A stretch of 64,000 nt of DNA, taken from the NCBI RefSeq assembly GCF_900105005.1, contig NZ_LT629748.1, forward strand, positions 3,162,001-3,226,000, read 5' to 3'. This stretch comes from Halopseudomonas litoralis (GTDB taxonomy: Bacteria > Pseudomonadota > Gammaproteobacteria > Pseudomonadales > Pseudomonadaceae). Below are positions 25,606-35,057 of the stretch, piece after piece; within the stretch, counting starts at the first letter, position 1, and the number at the start of each line of letters is the position of its first letter. The position numbers and the translations under genes are program-made. The notes under the pieces are model-generated. The model did not search any database. It worked only from the letters and a program-made list of their open reading frames with translations, and was not told where the DNA came from.

Positions 25606-27228
25606 ATGATCAAGAACCTGTCACTGAATTTCAAACTGGCAATGGCGCCAGCCATTGCCATGCTCGGCCTCGTTCTGTATGTCGCCTATACGTCACTGCA
25701 GTTGTCCGCCACCGATAACCGACTGGAGTCGCTGGAGTTCCAAAGCTACCCCACGCTCGAAAAGGCCGATGCGGTTATCTTCCAGTTTTCCCGCCTGCCC
25801 GGCTTGCTCAACAACGCTGTCGCAGCCGGTGAACAAACGATTCTCGGCGAAGCGCGTCAAGTGCTCCAGGAGATCGCTACCCAACAGGCGGCGCTCGCGA
25901 GTTTGCTGCAGAGCCAGCCACAGCGCCTCCAGGATCTGCAGGCCTGGCGCCAGGCCGTGCTGGCCTATTCTGATAATGCTCTCAGTGCGTCGGAGCAATT
26001 GATCAGCGGCAGCGCCTCCTTTGATGACCTGCGTTCCAGCCTTGACCGGATGGCCTCCGATCTCGCCCAAACCCAGAAGCTCGCCGCCGCGTTCCGCAGC
26101 AATGCCTATCAGGACTTCGAACGAACGCTGGCGGAAACTCGCCAGAACAATGCCGAGACCACCCGCCTGGGTATCATCCTCAGCCTGGGCTTGCTGGCGC
26201 TGGTGTCGCTGGCTGCCTGGACGGTGATCCGCAGCGCGATGGCAAATATCCGCGGTGTCATCGAGTCGCTGCAGGCCATAGCCAGCGGCGACGGTGATCT
26301 GACACGCCGCGTCAATGTCGAAGCCCACGACGAGATTGGCGCCATGATCCATCTTTTCAACGGCTTCCTCGACACCTTGCAAGGCACCATGCGTCAGGTG
26401 ATCGAGGCGGCCAGCCCGCTGGGGCACGTTTCCAAGGAGCTCTACCGTCTAACCCAGAGCTCGGAGGAAAGCGCCAAGTCCCAGCAGCATCACACCAACT
26501 CCATAAGCCGCGACATCCTGACCATGACCGACCGCATTCAAGAGGTAGCGCGGCGCTCGAAACAGGCATCCGAAGAGGCCGGGGCCGCTTCGCGCCAGGC
26601 CGTTACGGCGCGCAAACATATCGGCGATCTGTCGACCAGCGTCAGCGACCTGGGCAGCAGCGTGATGGGCGCGGTGCAGGCCATGCAGCAGCTGGAAAAG
26701 GAAACCCAAGAGGTGGGTTCGGTGTTGACGGTCATTCGCAGCATTGCCGAACAGACCAACCTCCTCGCACTCAACGCCGCGATAGAAGCCGCCCGTGCCG
26801 GTGAGCAGGGTCGCGGCTTCGCGGTGGTCGCTGATGAAGTGCGTAACCTGGCGCAGAAGACAGCCGTGTCGACGGCAGAAATTCAGCAGATCATTCAGCG
26901 TCTGCAAAGCAGCGCCAACACCGTGCTGAACGTCATGCATAACAACGGCGAGAAATCCCGGGAGAGCATCGAGCGTTCGGTCGAAGCCACGCAGCTGCTC
27001 GACACCATAGCCCGCACTGTCATCCAGATTGACGAACTCAACGCCGGGATTGCCCAGTTCACCCAGGAGCAGATCGGACTGTCGAGTTCCATCCAGCAAG
27101 AAACCCAAGTGTTGCAGCAGGATGCACAAGCAACCGCGCACGGCGCCGGGGCCACCGCCCGCCTTGGCGAGCAGTTGGTCGGCACAGGGGACAACCTGCG
27201 CTCGGCCACCGCACAATTTCGCACATAA
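25606..27228 (+). CDS. Methyl-accepting chemotaxis protein
   Basis: A 540-residue receptor. TM1 is near residues 11-31 ([21 protein letters not shown]), a helical periplasmic sensor follows to about 187, and TM2 is near 190-210. A HAMP domain and the signalling domain with the hairpin tip [20 protein letters not shown] come next. No C-terminal NWETF-like pentapeptide is seen. It is the first gene of a three-gene unit with a porin-like and a PstS-like protein, behind a sigma-28-type promoter. The ligand may be a terpenoid or phosphate-like anion, the latter suggested only by the PstS-like neighbour. Confidence 0.92.
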   Translation: MIKNLSLNFKLAMAPAIAMLGLVLYVAYTSLQLSATDNRLESLEFQSYPTLEKADAVIFQFSRLPGLLNNAVAAGEQTILGEARQVLQEIATQQAALASLLQSQPQRLQDLQAWRQAVLAYSDNALSASEQLISGSASFDDLRSSLDRMASDLAQTQKLAAAFRSNAYQDFERTLAETRQNNAETTRLGIILSLGLLALVSLAAWTVIRSAMANIRGVIESLQAIASGDGDLTRRVNVEAHDEIGAMIHLFNGFLDTLQGTMRQVIEAASPLGHVSKELYRLTQSSEESAKSQQHHTNSISRDILTMTDRIQEVARRSKQASEEAGAASRQAVTARKHIGDLSTSVSDLGSSVMGAVQAMQQLEKETQEVGSVLTVIRSIAEQTNLLALNAAIEAARAGEQGRGFAVVADEVRNLAQKTAVSTAEIQQIIQRLQSSANTVLNVMHNNGEKSRESIERSVEATQLLDTIARTVIQIDELNAGIAQFTQEQIGLSSSIQQETQVLQQDAQATAHGAGATARLGEQLVGTGDNLRSATAQFRT

Positions 27229-27251
27229 CACTATTCGGAGCTTGAAGAACC

Positions 27252-28310
27252 ATGACCAAACGCAACCTACTCGGCCTGGCCGTCTGCCTGGCAAGCACTT
27301 CCGCCATGGCACTGGAACCAGGGGAATATCGCTTTAATGGATTCGGTACCGCAGCCATTACGCACCTCGGCGGAGCCGACGATGCCAAGGGCTACGGCAT
27401 TCAGGGCCAGACCACAGGCACCTGGCGCGGCGACCAACTGTCGAAACTGGGCGGCCAGCTGTCCTACGGCGTAGCCGACCGGCTCAGCGCAACCCTCCAG
27501 ACGGTGGCCAAGGCTGACCAGGATCAGTGGCATCTGGAAGCCGAATGGGCCTATCTGGCTTACCAGGTGAATAACCAGTTGACGCTGCGTGCAGGCCGCC
27601 TGCGTCCTGGTGCGTTCATGTTCTCCGAGACGCTTGACGTGGGTTACGCCTATCCCTGGCTACGCCTGCCCGATGAAGTTTATAGCCAGATGCCCATCAG
27701 CAACTACGAGGGCATCGATGCTCTGTACAGCTTGCCCGTTTCCTTTGGCACGCTGAACTTCCAGGGCAGTTACGGCCAGGCGACCGACCGCGAGGTATTC
27801 ATTCACAGCCTGGACGGCTCGCTGGACGTGGATTACAAGGAACTGGTTACCGGCAGCGTAAGCCTGGCAACCATGAACTTTGGCACGCTGCGTTACAGCT
27901 ATACCGAGTCCGATCTGAATCTCGAGATGTTCGGCAAGTTCAAGGGCAAGTTCGAGTCCTTGGGCCACCAGTACGACAACGGCAGCTGGCTGACCAACGC
28001 CGAAGCTATCAAACGCCAGAGCCCGCTCGGCACCATCGAGTCCTTCTACCTTATGGCTGGACACCGATTTGGTGACTACCTGCCGCATGTAACCTATTCC
28101 CAACGGGATGAGAAGGGTGAACCAGGTCGTCAGTCGTCCTGGGCCTATGGCTTGAATTACAGCCTCACCCCCAGCGTGACCCTGAAGGGCGAGTACAAAC
28201 GTGTGGAATCGACTCGTGGCTTCAGCGCTGGCTTCGTGCCGGACTTCAGCGTGCTCGAGCGTACCTTCGACGGTGACATCGTAAGCATCGGCGCTGACTT
28301 CATATTCTAA
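27252..28310 (+). CDS. Outer-membrane porin-like beta-barrel
   Basis: A 352-residue protein with a clear signal peptide (MTKRNLLGLAVCLASTSAMA|LEPG). The mature part is a run of short alternating beta strands ending FIF (DIVSIGADFIF), the usual C-terminal aromatic of an outer-membrane barrel. It lies 23 nt after the chemoreceptor and 11 nt before the PstS-like gene. It is a porin-like protein of Pseudomonas type; the permeant is not clear. AGCTTGAAGAACC before the ATG is a weak ribosome site. Confidence 0.82.
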   Translation: MTKRNLLGLAVCLASTSAMALEPGEYRFNGFGTAAITHLGGADDAKGYGIQGQTTGTWRGDQLSKLGGQLSYGVADRLSATLQTVAKADQDQWHLEAEWAYLAYQVNNQLTLRAGRLRPGAFMFSETLDVGYAYPWLRLPDEVYSQMPISNYEGIDALYSLPVSFGTLNFQGSYGQATDREVFIHSLDGSLDVDYKELVTGSVSLATMNFGTLRYSYTESDLNLEMFGKFKGKFESLGHQYDNGSWLTNAEAIKRQSPLGTIESFYLMAGHRFGDYLPHVTYSQRDEKGEPGRQSSWAYGLNYSLTPSVTLKGEYKRVESTRGFSAGFVPDFSVLERTFDGDIVSIGADFIF

Positions 28311-28321
28311 GGAGAAGTAAA

Positions 28322-28729
28322 GTGAATTTTTTCATGCACAGAACGTTCGCCATCGCCATGTTGGGTCTGACCGCAACGCTGGTTCAGGCCGAGGTGGCCG
28401 TCATCGTCAACCCGAGCGCCGCCAACACGCCCTCCCAGGCAGAAGTTGCCAACATTTTCCTGGGCAAGGACAAGTCGCTGTCAGGTGTCGACCAGAAGGA
28501 CTGGAACCCCACCAAGGACAAGTTCTACACATCGGTAGCCAACAAGAACGAGTCGCAGCTCAAGTCGTACTGGTCTGGCTTGATCTTTACCGGCAAAGGC
28601 CAGCCGCTCCCCAGCGTTGGTGATGACACCGCCGTGCTGGCAAAGGTAGCGGCGGAAGCCGACGCCATCGGCTATGTGGACAGCTCAGTGGTGACCGATC
28701 AGGTCAAAGTGCTTTTCACCCTGCCATAA
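28322..28729 (+). CDS. Truncated PstS-like periplasmic phosphate-binding domain
   Basis: A 135-residue exported protein: a signal peptide (MNFFMHRTFAIAMLGLTATLVQA) followed by EVAVIVNPSAANTPSQAEVANIFLGK and later AIGYVDSSVVTD. The FLGK...W-P and IGYV patterns are those of small PstS-like proteins, about half the length of a full PstS. It would bind a ligand in the periplasm and might present it to the adjacent receptor. Third gene of the chemoreceptor unit. AAGGAGAAGTAA precedes its GTG-like ATG. Confidence 0.8.
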   Translation: MNFFMHRTFAIAMLGLTATLVQAEVAVIVNPSAANTPSQAEVANIFLGKDKSLSGVDQKDWNPTKDKFYTSVANKNESQLKSYWSGLIFTGKGQPLPSVGDDTAVLAKVAAEADAIGYVDSSVVTDQVKVLFTLP

Positions 28730-28760
28730 CGCCAACCCAGGCGACAGCGTCAAGAGAGCC

Positions 28761-28783
28761 GAGAGTGTGTAGCGCACGCTCTC
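28761..28783. terminator. Hairpin after the PstS-like gene
   Basis: A 9-bp stem, GAGAGTGTG (28761-28769) against CACGCTCTC (28775-28783) with one wobble, loop TAGCG, 31 nt after the stop codon. Only a short T-rich stretch follows. Confidence 0.5.
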
Positions 28784-28813
28784 AACTCCTTTGCCCAGGC
28801 AAGCATTCGCGGC

Positions 28814-28900
28814 CTAGCCCAGGGCAAAAGCATGGGAAGGCAGCGCCAGCAGGACCAAAGCGACGAACAACGCTAACACGGCGTGACAAACCTGATGCAT
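28814..28900 (-). CDS. 28-residue signal-peptide-like small ORF
   Basis: The frame reads MHQVCHAVLALFVALVLLAL-PSHAFALG and stops. It has a hydrophobic stretch, an A-F-A cleavage-like site and an AGGA ribosome site 6 nt before the ATG. It could be a membrane peptide, a leader, or the remnant signal peptide of a lost exported protein. It is located downstream of the second chemoreceptor on the same strand and may be co-transcribed. No homologue is known to me. Confidence 0.35.
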   Translation of the reverse strand: MHQVCHAVLALFVALVLLALPSHAFALG

Positions 28901-28932
28901 GAACCATCCTGAATGCTGGCAATACCGGCTCA

Positions 28933-30582
28933 TCACGTCCGGAAATGGCTGACCGACATCTTCAACTCCCCGGCCAGTTCACGTAGCGACCCCACGGCCG
29001 CGGTGACTTGGTGCGAAACCGTATCGCCCTCCTCCGCCATTCTGGCTATACGCTCGATACCCAGCGAAATATCCTTCCCGCCCTCATTCTGAACCTGCAC
29101 GGCCGACGCGATTTCACTTACGCCCGAGGTCGACGCACTCACCAGCCTGGCAGCTTCGGATAACACCCTTTCGAGCTCTTCAAGCAGCTTTTGGCTGCTG
29201 TCTAGCGCTGCAGCTCCCTCATCAAGCACACTCGCAACGCTGTTGGACTGGCTTTCCAGTCCGTGCGTCAGGTCGTTAATGGAGTTTGCCGCCGTGGCGG
29301 AGCGCTGAGCGAGGTTGCGCACTTCATCGGCAACAACGCTGAATCCGCGGCCACTTTCGCCTGCACGCGCGGCTTCGATAGCCGCGTTGAGGGCCAATAG
29401 ATTGGTTTGTGCGGAAAGCTCCTTTACCTGGTTGATACTGGCAGTTATGGCGGTGGTACTGGCAACAAAATCACCGACTGATGCAGTGATCGCGGAAAAG
29501 GCATCGCGCACGCGGCATATCTCGTCCAACAGTCTGGTCAGTGCGGACTGACCGGCCTGCGCGCCCCGCAAACTGTCTTCAGCCGAGGAACGCAACGCGT
29601 CCGCGTGGGTGGAAATGGAAGCAATACCGCCGCTCATCTGCTCGACCGTAGTCGCCGCCTGGGTCGCCGCACTAGCTTGTTCGTTGGCCCCCTGCGCGAC
29701 CTGATTGGAAGCGAACACCAGGTCATCAGCGGATGAACCTACCGATACCGCAACCTGGGTAACCTGGCGCACCGCAATCTGAAGACTATCTATAAGGGCG
29801 TTGAAGGCGATTGCAGTTTGGGCAATTTCATCTCGTCCGATCACCTGCACCCGGTGCGTCAGATCGCCATCACGCAGCTTCACCGCAGCCTGTTCAATGG
29901 CCTTTATTGACCTGAGTATCTGATGGCGCATCAGCAAACCCACAATCAAGCCTAGCGCGATAGCCACAAAGACAGCGATTACCAACGCTTCGGTCACCGA
30001 TGTAGCGGTCTCGTTAGCTTCATGAAAGGACACCCCGGACAGATCCCGTTGCAGCGCCATGAACTGCGCCAGCAGCCCGAGCACACGGTTATATTCGGCA
30101 CGCACATATCCCAGCTGGGAGGGTGCCATGTAGGGGTTGGTTAGCACGGCCTCGGCCAGATCATCTACCCCTTGGGCGAACGCCTTGGCCTGTTCACCGA
30201 AGGTCTGGAAAGTGTCCCGCTCCTCCTCGCTCAGCTCGGCGGTATGGGCCAGTCCCGCGTCGATACCTGCCAGCATATCCCGCACACTCGCCTGCATGTC
30301 CTCCACGTAGAACTGCATTTCTTCCTTGGACACCTTGCCCTGGGCTTGAATAAGCTGCACTACTGCGGCGTAGGATCCGACCATTGCGGCTTGTGATGCG
30401 GATGAGATTTCCAGCGCACGCTGATACTGACTGAAGCGGACCTGCTCAATCTGATGAAGCACGGTCTGCTGGCGGTTCAACCCGTAATAGGCTACGGCTG
30501 ATACGAAAACCAGCAGGAGCACGATCAGTGCAGGAGCAAGCATGAGCTTTACACCCATGGAAAAACGGCTGAGCCATGGCAT
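28933..30582 (-). CDS. Methyl-accepting chemotaxis protein
   Basis: A 549-residue receptor: TM1 near residues 12-32 ([21 protein letters not shown]), a helical periplasmic domain to about 190, TM2 ([20 protein letters not shown]), HAMP, and the signalling domain with [21 protein letters not shown]. It is read toward the first chemoreceptor unit, so the two units converge. It and the receptor at 25606 share architecture and the final SHFRT/AQFRT ending, and look paralogous. No sigma-28 box was found in its upstream region (30583-30783). Confidence 0.92.
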   Translation of the reverse strand: MPWLSRFSMGVKLMLAPALIVLLLVFVSAVAYYGLNRQQTVLHQIEQVRFSQYQRALEISSASQAAMVGSYAAVVQLIQAQGKVSKEEMQFYVEDMQASVRDMLAGIDAGLAHTAELSEEERDTFQTFGEQAKAFAQGVDDLAEAVLTNPYMAPSQLGYVRAEYNRVLGLLAQFMALQRDLSGVSFHEANETATSVTEALVIAVFVAIALGLIVGLLMRHQILRSIKAIEQAAVKLRDGDLTHRVQVIGRDEIAQTAIAFNALIDSLQIAVRQVTQVAVSVGSSADDLVFASNQVAQGANEQASAATQAATTVEQMSGGIASISTHADALRSSAEDSLRGAQAGQSALTRLLDEICRVRDAFSAITASVGDFVASTTAITASINQVKELSAQTNLLALNAAIEAARAGESGRGFSVVADEVRNLAQRSATAANSINDLTHGLESQSNSVASVLDEGAAALDSSQKLLEELERVLSEAARLVSASTSGVSEIASAVQVQNEGGKDISLGIERIARMAEEGDTVSHQVTAAVGSLRELAGELKMSVSHFRT

Positions 30583-30783
30583 AGCTATCCCTCGTCTTTA
30601 TTATTGTTGGTGCACCTGAAACAGCCCCTCGGTGTAGACAAGCCTGCCCGCATGCAATATTCTGACTTCAGTATATAGTTCTGAAACCAGAAACTGAAAC
30701 CGGTCTTGCAGAAAGTAACCTCAAGAGGATATGACTGCGCGGTTCACACTGGTGATATATAAAAACAATGAAGGACATTGCAC

Positions 30784-32061
30784 ATGAGTGTTTCAGGCAA
30801 TAACGCAGCCATCGATTTTTCCGAGTTTCGGACCAGTTGGCGCGTACTGATCCTGGCCTTGTTAGGTATAGGCATCAGTATCAATTCCTCATTGCTCTAC
30901 GGCTTCGGAACACTGGTCGTTCCTTTGGAAGAAACCTTTGGCTGGAGCAGAAGTGCCCTACAGGTAGCCATTACCTTTCTGTTCGTGGGCGCAGTTATCT
31001 CGTTGCAGTTGGTAGGCTGGTTCAATTTGCGCTTCGGGATCAAGAAAGTAACCGCAATCTCCACGTCATTGACGGTGCTAGGTTATTTGGCGGCCACCCA
31101 GCTCGGTGAATCGATCTGGGGGCTCTATCTGGCATTCACGATCATTCCGATATTGAGCATTGGCAACCTGGCTGTCACCTGGACTCAATTACTCAACATG
31201 TGGTTTGAGAAGAATCGCGGTTTAGCATTGGCTATTGGCCTTTCAGGAACCGGCCTTGCCGCAGCGACTATCCCTCCGTTGCTTTCCTGGGGCATTGACA
31301 TCTGGGGCTGGCAAGCAGCGTTTATTATTCTGGCCATGCTTAACCTGCTTCTGCTGTTGCCCCTGACCATCTGGTGGTTTTCGGTTCCAAAACCAAGGAG
31401 TCATAAAAGCGAAGCTGACAAGCAAGCCGCCCTGCGCAGCATCACCGGTATGACCTTCAAGGAAGGTTTTACCTCGAAAAAATTCTGGATTTGCAATGTC
31501 GCCTTGGCGCTGGTGATGTCGGTGGTTATCGGGATGGTTACCAATACCATACCTATTTTGCGCGACCTCGGACTCTCCGCAGAAGAAGCGGGCCTGGTCT
31601 TCAGTGGTTTCGGTATCTCACTGGTTTTTGGTCGCGTGCTGGTCGGCTATCTGCTGGATCGCGTGTGGCCCCCAGGCATATCGGCCATCAGTATGGCCAT
31701 GCCAGCCTTTGGCTGCGTAATCCTGCTCAGCGGTACGACTGATTTCAGCTGGCTCGTGCTGGCAGCAGTCGCGATTGGCTTTGGTGCGGGTGCCGAGTTC
31801 GATATTGCCGCATTCCTGATCGCCCGCTATTTTGGACTGAAAGAATATGGCCGTTTGTATGGCTTTCATATCGGCTTGTTGACCGCTACCGCGGCCGCCG
31901 CACCTTTGCTGTTTGCAGCATTCCTGAGCCAGACAGGCTCCTATACGGCCATGCTTATCTATTGCGCGGTCTGCTCCATCGTAGGGCCACTAATGCTCCT
32001 CACACTGGGCCGGCCTCCTGTATTTGAAGTATCCCCACCCATCAAGGCTGCAGTGGCCTAG
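30784..32061 (+). CDS. MFS transporter
   Basis: A 425-residue 12-helix permease; first helix WRVLILALLGIGISINSSLLYG, then FGWSRSALQVAITFLFVGAVI, the WFEKNRGLALAIGLSGTG motif of monocarboxylate-like MFS proteins, and GAGAEFDIAAFLIARYFG in helix 10. The ATG at 30784 has AAGGA 8 nt upstream. It is clearly a paralogue of the MFS protein at 58617 (same motifs, same length). It probably imports the acid substrate or an intermediate. It precedes the ferredoxin and reductase genes in one unit. Confidence 0.9.
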   Translation: MSVSGNNAAIDFSEFRTSWRVLILALLGIGISINSSLLYGFGTLVVPLEETFGWSRSALQVAITFLFVGAVISLQLVGWFNLRFGIKKVTAISTSLTVLGYLAATQLGESIWGLYLAFTIIPILSIGNLAVTWTQLLNMWFEKNRGLALAIGLSGTGLAAATIPPLLSWGIDIWGWQAAFIILAMLNLLLLLPLTIWWFSVPKPRSHKSEADKQAALRSITGMTFKEGFTSKKFWICNVALALVMSVVIGMVTNTIPILRDLGLSAEEAGLVFSGFGISLVFGRVLVGYLLDRVWPPGISAISMAMPAFGCVILLSGTTDFSWLVLAAVAIGFGAGAEFDIAAFLIARYFGLKEYGRLYGFHIGLLTATAAAAPLLFAAFLSQTGSYTAMLIYCAVCSIVGPLMLLTLGRPPVFEVSPPIKAAVA

Positions 32062-32084
32062 ATCTGTTCACGGAGACGTTTACA

Positions 32085-32405
32085 ATGCCAAAAATTACGC
32101 TCATTGAAAGCGACGGAACCCAACATATTGTTGTCGGAGAAGTCGGGCAATCCATCATGCAGGCCGCCATGAACGCCATGGTTCCCGGCATCCAGGGCGA
32201 TTGCGGCGGCGCGTGCAGCTGCGCTACCTGTCACGCGTTCGTTGACGACGCCTGGGCTGGCGTCGTCCCGGCAGCGGAAGACGCTGAGCTGGATATGCTG
32301 GAGTTCGCCAACGAACGCCAGGAAACCAGCCGCCTGACCTGTCAGTTGACTATGCAGGAAAATATGGACGGCATGGTGCTGCGTTTGCCTGAGTCCCAGT
32401 ACTGA
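32085..32405 (+). CDS. Putidaredoxin-type [2Fe-2S] ferredoxin
   Basis: A 106-residue ferredoxin with ligands C40, C46 and C49 (GDCGGACSCATC) and C86 (LTCQLTM), a spacing almost identical to putidaredoxin. An extra Cys at 44 is present. It would shuttle electrons from the reductase encoded 16 nt downstream to a P450. Two P450s lie at 23343 and 45853; either could be the partner. Confidence 0.93.
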   Translation: MPKITLIESDGTQHIVVGEVGQSIMQAAMNAMVPGIQGDCGGACSCATCHAFVDDAWAGVVPAAEDAELDMLEFANERQETSRLTCQLTMQENMDGMVLRLPESQY

Positions 32406-32421
32406 GCGCCCAGGAGCAGAT

Positions 32422-33657
32422 ATGACGCTTTCGTCAGTTGTAATTGTCGGTGCCGGCCAAGCCGGATTTCAGGTCGCTGCGTCCTTGCGCCAAGGCGGAT
32501 TCGCCGGGAGAATTTCCCTGGTGGGTGATGAACCTGGCCTGCCTTATCAGCGCCCGCCCCTTTCCAAGGCCTACCTGCTGGGCAAGATCAAGGCAGAGAA
32601 TCTGGTCTTCCGGCCTGCCGCGTTCTTTGATCAACAGCAGATCGAGCTGATTCAGGACAAGGCGGTGATCATTGACCGTCAGAATCAGCGGGTGGTGCTG
32701 GAAAGCGAGAAGGCTCTGGAATACGACCACCTGGTTCTGGCAACCGGAGCCCACAATCGGCCGCTTTCGATCCCCGGGGAACACCTTGAAGGCGTGTTCG
32801 GCATCAAAACCCTCGCGGATGCCGACGCCTTGGCGCCCAGGGCCAAGAACGCCAAGAATGTAGTAGTGATCGGTTGCGGGTTTATCGGACTGGAATTCGC
32901 CGCAGTAGCCGCGGCGCAAGGCGCCAGCGTGCAGGTAATCGACCGCGGTGACCGTCTAATGGCCAGGGCGATTTCTCCGCAGATGTCCGAATTGTTCCTC
33001 AAGGCGCACGAGTCCTGGGGCGTCAAATTCCACTTCAGCCAGGCGGTCGATCAGATCATGGGGAAAGACGGCAAGGCCGTCGGCGTCGAAAAGGTTAACG
33101 GCGACGTCATCCCTGCCGATCTGGTGGTTTACGGTATCGGCGTCATCCCGAATATCACGCTGGCCACCGAAGCTGGACTGGAAATAGAAAACGGTATCAA
33201 GGTCGACGCGGATCTCTTGACCAATGACTCGCACATATCTGCTATTGGCGACGTGGCCTGTTTTCCCTGTGTTCACAATCACGGCGAGCATACCCGTATC
33301 GAGTCGGTTCCAAACGCCATGGACCAAGCGAGAGCGGTATCGGCAAGGCTGCTGGGTAAAGCCGCCCCGTTTGTCGCGACGCCCTGGTTCTGGACCGATC
33401 AGGGCAATCTGAAACTGCAGATTGTCGGTCTGTCCACCGGGTACGACAGTACCGTGACCCTGGGATCGATGGAGTCAAACCAGTTCTCCGTGCTGTGCTT
33501 TCGCCGGGATCACCTGGTCGCTGTCGAATCGTGCAACCGCCCGGGTGATCATCTTGCCGGCAAGAAACTCCTGTCCCGTCCTCCCGAACTAACCCAGCGT
33601 GAAGCCAAGGAACCTGATTTCGATTTGAAAGCCTGGGAAGTCGCTCACCGCAGTTAA
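32422..33657 (+). CDS. FAD-dependent ferredoxin reductase
   Basis: A 411-residue reductase of the putidaredoxin/rhodocoxin reductase type. It shows the FAD motif VVIVGAGQAGFQVAASL, the PYQRPPLSKAYL segment, the NADH-binding VIGCGFIGLEFAAVAAAQG and the C-terminal SAIGDVACFP. It would transfer electrons from NADH to the 2Fe-2S ferredoxin. It is the only such reductase in the window, so it may also serve the two 3Fe-4S ferredoxins. The start lies 16 nt after the ferredoxin stop, with AGGAGCAGAT upstream. Confidence 0.93.
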   Translation: MTLSSVVIVGAGQAGFQVAASLRQGGFAGRISLVGDEPGLPYQRPPLSKAYLLGKIKAENLVFRPAAFFDQQQIELIQDKAVIIDRQNQRVVLESEKALEYDHLVLATGAHNRPLSIPGEHLEGVFGIKTLADADALAPRAKNAKNVVVIGCGFIGLEFAAVAAAQGASVQVIDRGDRLMARAISPQMSELFLKAHESWGVKFHFSQAVDQIMGKDGKAVGVEKVNGDVIPADLVVYGIGVIPNITLATEAGLEIENGIKVDADLLTNDSHISAIGDVACFPCVHNHGEHTRIESVPNAMDQARAVSARLLGKAAPFVATPWFWTDQGNLKLQIVGLSTGYDSTVTLGSMESNQFSVLCFRRDHLVAVESCNRPGDHLAGKKLLSRPPELTQREAKEPDFDLKAWEVAHRS

Positions 33658-33675
33658 CCACTTGGTCGTGGTGGC

Positions 33676-33707
33676 CCCCTGATACCCTCAAGGGTTGAAG
33701 GGGTTTT
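33676..33707 (+). terminator. Hairpin terminator after the reductase
   Basis: CCCCT (33676-33680) pairs with AGGGG (33699-33703), and an inner ACCCT/AGGGT pair forms a second short stem around a CA loop. A TTTT run follows. It ends the MFS-ferredoxin-reductase unit. Confidence 0.55.
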
Positions 33708-33783
33708 AACGTAGCTCCGTTGGTATTTTCGAGCGCGCTGGCCCTGCATACCTCTCTGAACCACCGCGTTGGAGTTGCCATCA

Positions 33784-35022
33784 ATGAATGACACGGACAA
33801 AACGCCATTTTTCCCTGGCTGGCTGTTTTTGCTTGCCATGCTGACGGCACTTTCCCCGCTGTCAGTCGATCTGTATCTACCCGCTTTTCCTTCCATCGGG
33901 CAAAGCCTTGGCGTCGAGTCGTCAGATGTGCAGATTACCCTGGCCATCTTTCTGCTGGGCATGTCGCTGGGACAACTTCTATACGGCCCTCTCAGTGACC
34001 GATACGGGCGCAAGCCCCCATTGTATGTCGGGCTCGCACTTTACATAGTCGCCTCCCTCGGTTGCATGCTGGCAAACGACCTGACAACGCTCACCGCTTC
34101 ACGGTTTCTGCAGGCGCTGGGAGGCAGCGCTGGCGTGGTCATCTGTCGGGCCGTTATCCGCGACCGTACAACCACCGCACAGGCAGCCTGGGCGTTCTCC
34201 ATGTTAATGCTGGCACTGGGACTGGCGCCAATTCTGGCGCCCATGCTGGGCGGCCTGCTGCTAATGGTAATAGGATGGCGGGGGATTTTCGCGGTACTCG
34301 CCGGCGCTGGCCTGGTTCTACTGCTGAGCATGCATTTCAGCATGCGTGAAACGCTCTCCCGGCACACATCCGAGCGCCTGGGCGTCAGCGGTACCTTTCG
34401 CCGTTACGGTAGCCTGCTAGGCAACGGCCAGTTCATGATGTATGTGCTGATCGGCGCCTTGCCCTTTGGCGGCATGTTCGCCTATATCGCCGGTTCCCCC
34501 TATGTGATCATCGAACTGTATGGTGTACCTGCAGAGCACTTCGGCTGGTTTTTCGGGATCAATGCATTCGGCATGATAGCCGGCTCGCAGTTCAACGCCC
34601 GCCTGGTCGCCCGCTTCGGTCCCGCCACTATGTTGAAGTATGTTATTCGCGTCCCGGTGGTAGCGGCGCTCACCGGGCTTGTCGCGACCTTGCTGGGCGT
34701 TGCTTCCCTACCCTTGCTCATGATCTGCTTTTTTGTCTACATGACCTCGATGGGCCTGCTCACCCCCAATGCGGTCGCCCTCGCCATGGCCAATGAAGGG
34801 CATCGTGCCGGCTCCGCTTCGGCCATCATGGGGTCCATCCAATTCCTTTTGGGTACCTGCGGGGCGGCGGCAGTGAGTATCTGGACCATGCCCAGCGCCG
34901 TTCCGTTGACCGGCGTCATGTTGTTGCTGTCGGGTGGCAGCCTGCTGATTCATCAGTTCGGTCATCGACGCGATATTCTCATTCGGCACGGCTCGGACAT
35001 CGAACAACCTACCCAGCAATAG
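33784..35022 (+). CDS. Bcr/CflA-type MFS drug exporter
   Basis: A 412-residue 12-helix transporter: GWLFLLAMLTALSPLSVDLYLPAFPSI is the typical first segment, followed by QLLYGPLSDRYGRKP and RFLQALGGSAGVVICRAVIRD. This subfamily exports drugs and small toxic organic molecules, and could protect against inhibitory intermediates. The ATG 33784 follows GGAG by 9 nt; a TTG at 33769 is unlikely. It ends 35 nt before the CoA-transferase gene and may be co-transcribed. Confidence 0.9.
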   Translation: MNDTDKTPFFPGWLFLLAMLTALSPLSVDLYLPAFPSIGQSLGVESSDVQITLAIFLLGMSLGQLLYGPLSDRYGRKPPLYVGLALYIVASLGCMLANDLTTLTASRFLQALGGSAGVVICRAVIRDRTTTAQAAWAFSMLMLALGLAPILAPMLGGLLLMVIGWRGIFAVLAGAGLVLLLSMHFSMRETLSRHTSERLGVSGTFRRYGSLLGNGQFMMYVLIGALPFGGMFAYIAGSPYVIIELYGVPAEHFGWFFGINAFGMIAGSQFNARLVARFGPATMLKYVIRVPVVAALTGLVATLLGVASLPLLMICFFVYMTSMGLLTPNAVALAMANEGHRAGSASAIMGSIQFLLGTCGAAAVSIWTMPSAVPLTGVMLLLSGGSLLIHQFGHRRDILIRHGSDIEQPTQQ

Positions 35023-35057
35023 CTGCACCAGGCAAAATAAGATATCCAAAGGTGCTT

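Noticed and set aside
33784..35022. Antibiotic-resistance gene
   Set aside because: The Bcr/CflA family is named for drug export, but here it lies in a catabolic context and nothing shows a resistance role.
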